A stretch of DNA of 64,000 bases. It comes from Myxococcales bacterium. GTDB taxonomy: Bacteria > Myxococcota_A > Polyangia > Haliangiales > Haliangiaceae. A model generated the notes under the pieces. The model saw only the letters and a program-made list of their open reading frames with translations, had not been told where the DNA came from and searched no databases. Below, piece after piece: positions 1-8,500 of the stretch. The stretch spans positions 248,001 through 312,000 of the forward strand of contig JADJGV010000010.1 in the NCBI GenBank assembly GCA_016707895.1, written 5' to 3'. Positions within the stretch are counted from its first letter, which is position 1, and every line of letters starts with the position of its first letter. The translations under genes and the position numbers were made by a program.

Positions 1-629
1 GCGGCGCGCTGCACCCGGGCGGCGTGGCCATCACGCCCGACGCGCCGGCGGTCGCGGCGGCGGTCGCGCTGCTCACCGCGCACGGCGCCACCGCCGACGC
101 CTGCTTCTTCGGCTCGCGCGTGGTCCAGCACCGCCTGCAGGGCGTCGGCGCGCTCACCACCGCGCAGGCGCTGCAGCTCGGCCTGGTCGGGCCCGCCGCG
201 CGCGCGTGCGGCGTCGAGCTCGATCAGCGCGAGGGCGCCGGCGGCGCCTACGCCGCCCGGCCGATCGCGGTCGTCACCGAGCCGAGCGGCGACTGCTGGG
301 CGCGGGCGCGGATGCGCGGCCGCGAGCTGGCCGCGTCGTTGGCGTGGCTGGCCGACGCGGCGCCGGCGCTGACCGCGGTGCCGGCGCGGCAGCCGATCGG
401 CGCGCTGGCGCCGTCGCACCTGGTGCTGGCGCTGGCCGAGAGCTGGCGCGGCGAGGTGGTCCACGCGCTCGAGACCGACGCCGCCGGGCGCGTGGTCCGC
501 CACAAGGTGCAGGACCCGTCGCTGCGCAACTGGCTGGGCCTCGCGCTCGGCATGCGCGACAACGACATCTCCGACTTCCCGATCTGCAACAAGAGCTACG
601 ACCTCTCCTACTGCGGGAACGACCTGTGA
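1..629 (+). CDS. Group 4 hydrogenase-like / complex I 49-kDa-like large subunit, C-terminal part (5' end outside window)
   Basis: The reading frame is already open at base 3, so only about the last 209 residues are present. The C-terminus (DFPICNKSYDLSYCGNDL) matches the ending typical of HyfG/NuoD-like large subunits of energy-converting hydrogenase-related complexes (a [DN]FP-x-x-NKS-x-x-LSYxGNDL pattern). The nickel-binding C-terminal CxxC of true [NiFe] hydrogenases is not visible; two single Cys lie in the motif instead. The stop overlaps the ATG of the next gene (TGATG), which encodes the partner small subunit, so the two are translationally coupled parts of a larger membrane complex operon upstream. 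Inferred role: quinone- or ion-translocation-linked redox complex rather than a proven hydrogenase. Confidence 0.75.
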   Translation, partial: GALHPGGVAITPDAPAVAAAVALLTAHGATADACFFGSRVVQHRLQGVGALTTAQALQLGLVGPAARACGVELDQREGAGGAYAARPIAVVTEPSGDCWARARMRGRELAASLAWLADAAPALTAVPARQPIGALAPSHLVLALAESWRGEVVHALETDAAGRVVRHKVQDPSLRNWLGLALGMRDNDISDFPICNKSYDLSYCGNDL

Positions 630-1372
630 TGTGGAAGCTGCTGCAGCTGCGACGCGAGCAAGGCCGGCAGGCGATCGCCGATCTACGCACCGCGCGGCCC
701 GAGGGCTTCCGCGGCCTGCCGGTGATCGCGACGACGCCGTGCGCCGACGGCTGCCGCGCGTGCGTCGACGTGTGCCCGACCGCGGCGATCACCGCGCCGC
801 CGGTGCGCCTCGACCTGGGCCGCTGCACGCTGTGCGGCGCGTGCGCGCCGGCGTGCCCGGCCGGCAAGCTCGCGTTCACGCCCGAGGTGGCGATGGCCGC
901 CAGCCGCCGCGACGACCTGGTCGTGGCCGAGGGCCCGCCGCGCGTCCCCGAGGTCGACATCGGCGCCGCGCTGCGGCGGCGGTTCGGGCGCTCGCTCAAG
1001 CTGCGGCAGGTGTCGGCCGGCGGCTGCAACGGCTGCGAGCTCGAGCTCAACGCGCTGGCCAACGTCAACTTCGACATCGGCCGCCACGGCATCGAGTGGG
1101 TGGCGTCGCCCCGCCACGCCGACGCGCTGGTGGTGAGCGGCCCGATCACCCGCACGATGGCCGACGCGGTGCAGCTGGCGTGGGACGCGATGGCCGAGCC
1201 GCGCTTCGTGATCGCGGTCGGCGCGTGCGCGATCTCCGGCGGCCTGTACGACGGCGCGCCCGGCGTCGACCGCGGCTTCTTCGACCGCCAGCCGCCGCTG
1301 ATCTACGTCCCCGGCTGCCCGCCCCACCCGCTCACGATCGCCCGCGCGCTCTTGGCGGCGCTGAATTCCTAG
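629..1372 (+). CDS. Ferredoxin-domain fused NuoB/HyfI-like small subunit
   Basis: This 247-aa protein carries two 4Fe-4S ferredoxin motifs near its N-terminus (Cys38/42/45/49 and Cys66/69/72/76) followed by a NuoB/HycG-type small-subunit domain. The proximal-cluster ligands are visible as CNGC (133, 136), Cys200 in GACAISGG and Cys230 in PGCPPHP. It should pass electrons from a 2x[4Fe-4S] module to the large subunit encoded just upstream (TGATG overlap). The fusion combines what are usually separate HycF/HyfH-like and HycG/HyfI-like subunits. It is the last gene of the operon and is followed directly by a double hairpin. Family assignment is firm; whether the complex makes H2 or pumps ions cannot be read from these two genes. 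Confidence 0.85.
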   Translation: MWKLLQLRREQGRQAIADLRTARPEGFRGLPVIATTPCADGCRACVDVCPTAAITAPPVRLDLGRCTLCGACAPACPAGKLAFTPEVAMAASRRDDLVVAEGPPRVPEVDIGAALRRRFGRSLKLRQVSAGGCNGCELELNALANVNFDIGRHGIEWVASPRHADALVVSGPITRTMADAVQLAWDAMAEPRFVIAVGACAISGGLYDGAPGVDRGFFDRQPPLIYVPGCPPHPLTIARALLAALNS

Positions 1373-1450
1373 GAGGGCTCGTCGCCGAGCCCTCCCCCGT
1401 TGGGGGCATGCCCCAACGGGGCCCCCACCCGCGACGCGAAACTCCCGCGC
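1372..1450. repeat. Dispersed double-hairpin intergenic repeat, copy 1
   Basis: Two consecutive perfect stems follow the stop codon: GGAGGGCTC (1372-1380) pairs with GAGCCCTCC (1387-1395) around a 6-nt loop, then CCCCGTTGGGG (1395-1405) pairs with CCCCAACGGGG (1411-1421). A conserved tail (GGGCCCC..ACCCG..ACGCGA) follows. Related copies lie near 5474 and 30677, also at gene 3' ends. It probably acts as a bidirectional terminator between the convergent genes on either side. Confidence 0.75.
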
Positions 1451-1499
1451 TCGGGCATCGTGGCGCTCCACACGGCGGCGCTGGCGCGGTGACCGTCGA

Positions 1500-2477
1500 T
1501 CACGCCCGCTTCTTGCGGCGGACGACCTTGTTCAGGCGCTCGGTCTGCAGGCGCAGCGCGCGGCGCAGGCCCTGGCGGCCGCCGACCGCGCCCAGCCCCA
1601 TGCCGTACATCTCGTCGATGCCGCGCACCGCGATGGTCCACATCGTCACCAGGATCGCCAGGTCGGCGGCGGCGCGGCGGGTCGACGCCCCCGGGATCAC
1701 CAGCCCGTAGGCTTCGGACACGAAGCGCAGGTTGCGCAGGATCTTGACGATGCCCTCGCGGTCGATGTCGCCGTGCCAGTAGACGACGCGCGAGACGATC
1801 AGCTCCTGGTGGCGGCGCAGGAACTCGGCCATCGAGATCGGGTTGGTGATGCGGCCGGCCGGCTTGCAGATCTCGAGCAGGTCCTCGAGGTACTCGTTCC
1901 AGTACAGCGCCAGGCTGCGGTTCTCGGGGCGGCGCAGGAACTTGATGCGCTCGATCGAGAAGTCGGCCTTCACCGGCGCGCGGAACCGCGGCTGGATCGC
2001 GTGCAGGTCGTACAGCACCGGCGGCTTCTCGCGGTCGAAGTCGACGTCGTCGTAGTGCCAGCGCGCGCGCAGCTGGGCCCAGGTGTGGATGGTCAGGACC
2101 GGGTCCTGCTCGGAGTCGATCACCAGGAAGCGGTTGCCCTCCACGCCGACCACGGTGATCCAGTGGGTCCACTCGTCCACGCACAGCAGCACCGGCACCT
2201 GATCGTCGCGCAGCAGCTTGATCAGCCGCTTGCGCGCCTCTTCGGCGTGCCGCGACCGCTCGAGCACCAGATCGCAGTCGAACGAGCGCGCCGCGCGAGC
2301 GAGGCGGATCTCATTGGTCCCGCTCCACCAGTGCGTGCGCGCGGTCTGCGCGATCTCGCTGGCGTGCACGGTGCGACCGAGCGCCACCAGCGCGTGCTTG
2401 AGCGCGAATGGACCGCACGTCCACTCGTTGGGCTGAGGGTAGAAACCGGGGCGATGAGCGAGGGTCTGAGTGGCCAT
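1500..2477 (-). CDS. C39-like papain-fold cysteine peptidase family protein
   Basis: The protein is 325 aa. Residues 15-125 look like a C39-like peptidase domain: Cys21 in NEWTCGPFALKHAL, His105 in THWITVVG and Asp121 in LVIDSEQD form the expected catalytic triad. The C-terminal 190 residues are helical and basic and I do not recognise them. There is no signal peptide or membrane helix, so a cytoplasmic role is likely. It is not an ABC-fused bacteriocin exporter, because no ATPase or transporter domain is present nearby. The ATG is supported by GGAAG five bases upstream. It stands alone, with its own AT-rich upstream region. Substrate unknown. Confidence 0.7.
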   Translation of the reverse strand: MATQTLAHRPGFYPQPNEWTCGPFALKHALVALGRTVHASEIAQTARTHWWSGTNEIRLARAARSFDCDLVLERSRHAEEARKRLIKLLRDDQVPVLLCVDEWTHWITVVGVEGNRFLVIDSEQDPVLTIHTWAQLRARWHYDDVDFDREKPPVLYDLHAIQPRFRAPVKADFSIERIKFLRRPENRSLALYWNEYLEDLLEICKPAGRITNPISMAEFLRRHQELIVSRVVYWHGDIDREGIVKILRNLRFVSEAYGLVIPGASTRRAAADLAILVTMWTIAVRGIDEMYGMGLGAVGGRQGLRRALRLQTERLNKVVRRKKRA

Positions 2478-2525
2478 CGAGCTTCCAGAAGGGTATCGCC
2501 CCCCCGTGTCGGCGCCAGTCTTTCG

Positions 2526-2566
2526 ATCGCCTATTAATTCAATGATATCATATAATTACGACGGAG
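2526..2566 (-). promoter_or_regulatory. AT-rich island with perfect palindrome upstream of the C39-like gene
   Basis: About 40 bases of A/T-rich sequence stand out sharply in DNA that is otherwise around three-quarters G+C. It contains the perfect 10-bp palindrome ATGATATCAT (2542-2551). It lies 65-90 bp upstream of the C39-like gene start, so a promoter or operator for that gene is the simplest reading. No confident -35/-10 pair could be assigned. Confidence 0.4.
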
Positions 2567-2588
2567 AAGATCCCTCCTGAGCCGGTCC

Positions 2589-2614
2589 AAAACCGGCGCT
2601 GCTGGCCGGTTTTT
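2589..2614. terminator. Bidirectional intrinsic terminator
   Basis: AAAACCGGC (2589-2597) pairs perfectly with GCCGGTTTT (2605-2613) around a 7-nt loop. There is a run of five T on the plus strand and A-tracts that give U-tracts on the minus strand. It lies about 155 bp past the stop of the minus-strand SUKH-family gene, which it probably terminates. Confidence 0.7.
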
Positions 2615-2770
2615 GCCCCCAGGAGCGGGCCGAGCGGGCACCGTCGGGTCGTGGCGCCCTAATCGTTTCGGATAGTTGTGGCCGGCGGGCGAGGCGGCGA
2701 GGGATGTCTCCGAGGCAATACACAATAGTCTCGGCCTCTTACGTCCGCCGACCGGCCCCTGAAATCGCCG

Positions 2771-3577
2771 TCATGGCGGCCAGTTTTCGCCCGCGACCAC
2801 CGCCTCGGCGCCCAGTCCCTGGCCGTGGAGCTGGTCGATCATCACCGCGCACGGCGGGCATGGATCGATCGCCGCGCCGGCCGCGAAGAACGGATCGTCG
2901 CCGCTCGCCTCGCAGCGGATCGAGCCCGGCCCCAGCGCGGCGAGCGCCTCGCGCAGCTGCGCACCGGACAGCGCGCCCGGCGCCACCTGCGCGCGTCGCT
3001 CGCAGCTCGCGAGGTAGTGCGACAACCCGCGCGGCAGCGGGCACGCGCCTGCGCGCGCGGCGCCTGGCAGCAGGCGATCGTGCGTCACCGCCTGCACCCA
3101 CGCGACGTAGTACGCGCCGAAGTCGCGCGCGATCGGGCGCAGCGCCCCATCGGCGCCGCGCGCGTCGATCCACACCTCGCCCGCGTGCGGACCGCGCACG
3201 ATCAACAGCGCGATCTGGCCGCAGCCGACGTGGCCGAGGCCGATCACGCCGCGGTACGCAGCGCGGCCCGGCGCTTCCGGCGCGAACTCGCCGGCCGCGA
3301 TCGCGCGCTGCAGCGGGTGCGCGAGCGGCCACAACCCGTAGTACGGCCCGGCGCCGCCGTCACCCACGGTGGTGACGAAGCCGCGGTAGGCCGCGGGCAG
3401 CGCGACGCCGATCGCCGCCTCGAACGCGTCGAGGGTCGGGCCCGGCAGCGGCGCGCCGAGCTGGTAGCCATGGCGCGCGGCGCCGAACCGCCGCCGTCGC
3501 GGATCGGCGGCCGCGGTCGCGGTCAGCCACGCCCCCAGCGTCGGGGCCAGCGCGTCGAGCGCGTCGTCGCGGTCCAT
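2771..3577 (-). CDS. SMI1/KNR4 (SUKH)-family protein
   Basis: This 268-aa protein contains the SUKH core: LPAAYRGFV (around residues 60-68) followed by a GDGGAGPYYGLWPL stretch that corresponds to the family's GGxGxxYG segment. SUKH proteins are common immunity proteins against polymorphic toxins, but the family also has other roles and no toxin gene is adjacent. I prefer the ATG at 3577. The frame can be extended to a TTG at 3658, but the added 27 residues look unstructured. There is no signal peptide. It runs opposite to the SulP gene, with a shared 117-bp upstream region. Cognate partner unknown; it may be an orphan immunity gene. Confidence 0.65.
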   Translation of the reverse strand: MDRDDALDALAPTLGAWLTATAAADPRRRRFGAARHGYQLGAPLPGPTLDAFEAAIGVALPAAYRGFVTTVGDGGAGPYYGLWPLAHPLQRAIAAGEFAPEAPGRAAYRGVIGLGHVGCGQIALLIVRGPHAGEVWIDARGADGALRPIARDFGAYYVAWVQAVTHDRLLPGAARAGACPLPRGLSHYLASCERRAQVAPGALSGAQLREALAALGPGSIRCEASGDDPFFAAGAAIDPCPPCAVMIDQLHGQGLGAEAVVAGENWPP

Positions 3578-3694
3578 CGCCGTGAGGTCGCAGGTCACGA
3601 CCGAGGTGTCAAGCCGCCCGGAGCCGCCGCCAAGGTCGCGTCGCAGCAGGAACTTCAACCCGATCGGTGTTCTAGGCTATGGTCGCGGCGTCGC

Positions 3695-5467
3695 ATGCGG
3701 TACGTCGACGAGCTCACCGATGCGGTGCGGTCGCAGCTCGCGCTGGCCTACGGCATCAAGGACCAGCTCGGCAGCGCGCTGCGCGCCCGGATGCGCGAGG
3801 GCTACGCGCTGGCCGACCTGCGCGCCGACGCGCGCGCCGGCCTGGCGGTGGCGCTCTTGGCGGTGCCGCTGGCGATGGCGCTGGCCCGGACCACGGGCGT
3901 CGCGCCCCAGCACGGCCTCTACACCGCGATCATCGCCGGCATCGTCGTGTCGCTGCTGGGCGGCAGCCGGTTGCAGGTCACCGGCCCGACCGCCGCCTTC
4001 GTGGTGATCCTCGAGCCGATCGTCGCGCGCCACGGCCTCGGCGGCGTGCTGGTCGCCGGGCTGATGGCCGGCGCGATCCTGGTGCTGATGGGCGTGGCGC
4101 GGCTCGGCAAGCTGATGCAGTTCTTGCCCCACCCCGCGACCACCGGCTTCACCACCGGGATCGCCGTCGTGCTGGTCGTGCTGGCGGGCCGCGACGCGCT
4201 GGGCGTCGAGCTCGCCGGGCGGCCCAGCGGGACGATCGAGGTGATCGGCGGGCTGTGGGACGCCCGCGCGCAGGCCCAGGGCTGGGACGCGCTGCTGTTC
4301 GCGGTGACGCTGGCCCTGCTGATCGCGCTGCCGCGCGTGCACCGGCGCATCCCGGCGCCGCTGGTGGCGCTGACCGCGGCGGCGGTGCTCGCGGTGGTGG
4401 CCAGCCACCTGATCGATGGCTTCCACGCGCGCACGATCGGCTCGACGTTCGCGACCGTGATCGACGGCGAGCGGGTGCGGGGCATCCCGCCGCTGCCGCC
4501 GCTGCCGGTGTGGCCGTGGCGGCTCGGCGACGCCACCGGCTCGGCCTTCCCGATCGACTACGCGCTGGTGCGCGAGCTGTTGCCGGCGGCGTTCGCGATC
4601 GCGATGCTCGGCGCGATCGAGACGTTGATGTCGGCGGTGATCGCCGACGGCATGGCCGGCACCAAGCACGACCCCAACGCGGAGCTGATCGCGCTCGGCA
4701 TCGGCAACATGGTGTGCCCGTTCTTCGGCGCGATCGCCTGCACCGGCGCGCTGGCCCGCACCGCGACCAACGTCCGGGCCGGGGCGCGGTCGCCGCTGGC
4801 CGCGGTGATCCAGGCGCTGGTGGTGCTGGGCGCGACGATCGCGCTGGCGCCGCTGATGGCGTACCTGCCGCTGGCGGCGCTGGCCGCGCTGGTGCTGGTG
4901 TTCGCCGGCGCGATGGTCGAGGCGCGCCACGTCGCCCGGCTGATCCGCATCGCGCCGCGCAGCGACGTGCTGGTGCTGGTGACCTGCTTCGCGCTGACCG
5001 TGCTGGTCGACATGGCGCTGGCGGTGTCGGTCGGCGTGATGCTGGCGTCGCTGTTGTTCATGCGGCGGATGGCGGCGCTGACCAAGATCACCCTCGATAC
5101 CGACGTCGCCGAGCGCCTGCAGATGCCGCCCGGCATCCGGCTCTACGAGATCGCCGGGCCGATGTTCTTCGGCGCCGCCAACAAGGCGATGGAGATCCTC
5201 GACACCGTCGGCACCGACGCCCGCGTCGTGATCCTGGCGATGAAGCGGGTCGACGTCATGGACGCCACCGGGCTGATCGCGCTGGAGTCCACGCTCGATC
5301 GCCTGAACCGCAGCGGCCGGATGGTCATCCTCGCCGGCCTGGCGCCCGAGCCGGCGGCGCTGCTCGAGCGCGCCGGCATCAAGCGCGTGCCCGACCGGCT
5401 GGCGATCGCGCCCGACCTCGACACCGCGGTCAGCATGGCGATCGTCCACACCGCCCGCGGGAGCTGA
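3695..5467 (+). CDS. SulP-family anion permease with C-terminal STAS domain
   Basis: The protein is 590 aa, normal for bacterial SulP transporters (sulfate, bicarbonate or other anions in the inner membrane). The N-terminal two thirds is a series of hydrophobic segments beginning around residue 45, including the early PQHGLYTAI signature region. Residues about 455-590 form a STAS domain. The usual phosphorylatable site in that domain appears as MDATG (around residue 523), with Thr in place of Ser. The ATG at 3695 is the first in-frame start that gives a normal SulP N-terminus. It is a single gene, flanked downstream by a copy of the dispersed hairpin repeat. Substrate cannot be told from sequence alone. 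Confidence 0.9.
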   Translation: MRYVDELTDAVRSQLALAYGIKDQLGSALRARMREGYALADLRADARAGLAVALLAVPLAMALARTTGVAPQHGLYTAIIAGIVVSLLGGSRLQVTGPTAAFVVILEPIVARHGLGGVLVAGLMAGAILVLMGVARLGKLMQFLPHPATTGFTTGIAVVLVVLAGRDALGVELAGRPSGTIEVIGGLWDARAQAQGWDALLFAVTLALLIALPRVHRRIPAPLVALTAAAVLAVVASHLIDGFHARTIGSTFATVIDGERVRGIPPLPPLPVWPWRLGDATGSAFPIDYALVRELLPAAFAIAMLGAIETLMSAVIADGMAGTKHDPNAELIALGIGNMVCPFFGAIACTGALARTATNVRAGARSPLAAVIQALVVLGATIALAPLMAYLPLAALAALVLVFAGAMVEARHVARLIRIAPRSDVLVLVTCFALTVLVDMALAVSVGVMLASLLFMRRMAALTKITLDTDVAERLQMPPGIRLYEIAGPMFFGAANKAMEILDTVGTDARVVILAMKRVDVMDATGLIALESTLDRLNRSGRMVILAGLAPEPAALLERAGIKRVPDRLAIAPDLDTAVSMAIVHTARGS

Positions 5468-5530
5468 GTTTCAGGGGGCTCGTCGCCGGCCCGCGGGGCC
5501 CCCCGCGACGCGAGACTCCCGGCGCGCCGA
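5468..5530. repeat. Dispersed double-hairpin intergenic repeat, copy 2 (degenerate)
   Basis: Directly after the SulP stop lies GGGGGC..GCTCGTCGCC..GGGGCCCCCCGCGACGCGAGACTCCCGG in pieces matching copy 1, including the GCTCGTCGCC loop region and the CGCGACGCGA-ACTCCC tail. The second hairpin is shortened. GGGGGC (5474-5479) can pair with GCCCCC (5498-5503). It sits between two convergent genes. Confidence 0.6.
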
Positions 5531-5578
5531 CCGTTGCTCGTCCGAAACACTGACAAGCTCTGAGCGCCCCGCGCGGCG

Positions 5579-8500
5579 TCACCGCGGCGGCGGCGCGGCC
5601 TCGACCACCGCGGCGCCGGCCTGGTCGTCGACCACCAGCAGCGCGAACCGCTCGACGCGATCGAGGTCGTCGGTCGACAAGGTCGCGTAGTCGAAGCGGC
5701 CGCAGACGTCGGTGTAGCCGTCCTTGTAGAACTGCACCGCGCCGCCGCGCAGGCGCGCGTAGCACTTCACGTAGGCCGCGACCCGGGCCGCGCCGGTGCC
5801 GGCGTGGCGCACCTGCACCCGGCCGTACGGCGCGGTGACCGCGATCGCCAGCTGGTGCGCGAAGTGGGTCGCGCTGGCCCGCGCCCCGGCGCCAACCGCC
5901 TCGACCACCAGCGCGTGGCGGCGCAGGTCGTCGGGCAGCGGCCACCGCGTCGGGCCGGTCGCCGGCAGCGCCAGCGCCTCGACCCGCCCGGCCTCGATGA
6001 ACCCGAACCGGCTGGCGTCGGCGCCGAAGAACGGCTGGCGCGAGAACAGCAGCTCGAGGTCGACGCGGTACAGCCGCACCTCGGCGCGCTCGACCCCGGC
6101 GTGATCGATCACGACGTGCTCGCCGTCGACCCGCACCGCCAGGGTCGGCGTGGCCCGCGCCGCCGCCGCCAGCACCTGCTCGCGGTGGTCGGCGTCGAGC
6201 GCCGCGGTCGGCGCCGCGCCGCCCTCGGCCTCGGCCACCAGCTCGGCCAGCGCGCCGAAGCGCGTGCGCCAGCGATCGACCGGGTGATCGCGGTGCGGCG
6301 CGAGCGCGGCGCGCGCGGTCGCCAGCTCGCCGCCGACCACGGCGGCGTAGGCGCGCAGGTAGTCGCGCTGCAGCGCCGCCGCCGGCGCGTCCGCGTCGAC
6401 CCGGGCGAGCCAGGCGATCGCCTCGTCGGGGCGATCCATCGCGAACAGGTAGTGCGCGGCGGCCAGGTAGTCCTCGGCGCGCGGCCGGGGGCGGTGGGCG
6501 AGCTGCTCGACGAACGCCTGCCACTGCGCGGCCAGGCCGTCGTTGAGGATCGTGCGCCGGTCGCCGAGCCGGTGGGCGCGGGCGTTGATCAGCGGCGCGT
6601 ACTCGAGGTGCTGGTACGCGCCGCGCTCGACCGGCTCCCAGGTCACCAGCGGGCTGGCGAACACCGGGCCGAGGTCGCCGAGGTCCGCGCCGCGCGCCGC
6701 CAGCCACTCGGCGGTGCGGGCGCGATCGCGGTGGTGGAGCGCGTACGACCACAGCGTGTCGTCGTAGACCCGCCGCGCCGCCAGCGTGTCGACGATGCGC
6801 GCGAACGCGGCGCGATCGTGGCAGCGCCACGCGATCGCCGCGAGGTCGACGCGGCCGAGGTTCTGGCCGGCCAGGTACGCGCAGACGTCGTCGAGGCTTC
6901 CGTGCTGCGCCAGGTGCGGCCACGACGTCGGATCGACGGTGGTCGGCACCGCGACCACGTCGAGCGCGCGCGGCGGGATCGCCGCCAGCAAGAGCGCCGC
7001 GGCGTCGGCGGCCCGGGTGACCTGCGCCCCGTAGTGATCGAAGCGGCCAGGCGCCGGGAAGTAGAAGCGGTACTCGATCGTCGTCGACTCGTAGGGGTCG
7101 AGCCGGCAGCGCGTGGTCGCGGTGGCGATCGCGCCGCCGACCGCGATGGCGCCGGCCGGGATCTGGTGCAGCACCGCCAGCGCCTGGCTGCGGCTGGTGG
7201 GGTTGGTGACGACGATCTGGCAGGCGTAGACCACGCCGGCCACCAGCTCGCCGGTGACGTACTTCTCGACCTGCTCGGCGCCCTCCCAGGTGTAGCGATC
7301 GTCGGCGCGGAAGTAGCTCTGGCCGATCAGGACCTGCTGGTTGGGCGGCCCGGCGACGGTCGCGACCTCGACCACCGCGGCGATCGCGTGGCTGCCGGCG
7401 GTGACCGTGGCGCCCGCGCCGGCCGCGACCACCGCGTGGGGCTGCGCGGCGAACGGCAGCTCGAGGAAGGCCAGCGCGGCCATCGCCGCCGGCAGGCTGG
7501 TGGCGGCGTCGACCACGTGCGGCGACAGGAACGGGCCGTCGCGGTGGGCCGCGAGGTCGCGCCACAGCCGCGCCGCGCCGATCAGGTCGGGCCCGATGGC
7601 GTCGATCCGCCGCTGCCACCAGTTGTGCTCGGCCCACTCCTGCGTGCGGTCGGCGGCGCGGTACATCGGCGCCTGCTCCTCGCGCATCATCATCATGTCG
7701 CCCTTGAGGTCGTCGGCCTCGTCGGCGACCTCGGCGCTGCGGCGCCGCGACGCCGCCTTCTTGGCCTTGGGCGGGGCCGTCGACGACGCCGGGCCGGCCA
7801 TCGCGATCCCGCGCGCCAGCTCCTGGGGCGCCGGCTCGTCGGCCGCCGCCATCGCCATCGCCTCGCCGAAGCCGTCGCCACCCAGCGCGCCGCCGGCGAC
7901 GATCGTGTCGACCAGCCGATCGTCGGCGCCGGGGTCGGGCGCGATCAGCTCGACGGCGTCGGCCAGCCGGCGGTGCAGCACCGGGCCGACCTCGGGGTGG
8001 CGGCGAGCCAAGAGCGCCAGCTCCAGCGCGTTGAGCCGCGCCAGCCGGTGCGGCGCCAGGTACGGCGTCAGATCGGCGTCGATCAGCCAGTGATCGACGA
8101 ACGTCGGGTGCAGCTTGGCCGCGAGGTACGGCTTGAGCGCGCGATCGAACCACGCGCGATCCTTGCCGTGGATGAACAGCGCCAGCTCGTGGCACGCGTG
8201 GCGCGAGTACAGCGCGCGCCGCTCGGCCTCGGGCAAGGACGCCCAGCGCGGCAGGAAGTCCCAGCTGGCCAAGGTCGCGTCGCCCGACAGCGCGCACAGC
8301 GCGCGGTACAGCTTGTCGACGGTGTCGACCAGCTCGACCCGCGACGTCGCGCGATCGACGACCGCGATCGTCGCCGCCGCCGGCACCGCGGCCAGGCGCC
8401 GATCCTCGCGGACGTGGCGGTCGAGCGGCAGCGGCGCGGGCAGGCGCCGGTCGCGCACGGCCAGCGGCGACGTCGCGCGCACCAGCCGGTGCGCGGTGGT

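Noticed and set aside
3677..5449. Long minus-strand frame opposite the SulP gene
   Set aside because: Its composition (His/Arg/Gln/Asp/Gly) is a shadow of the SulP codons; the SulP frame has clear membrane helices and a STAS domain.
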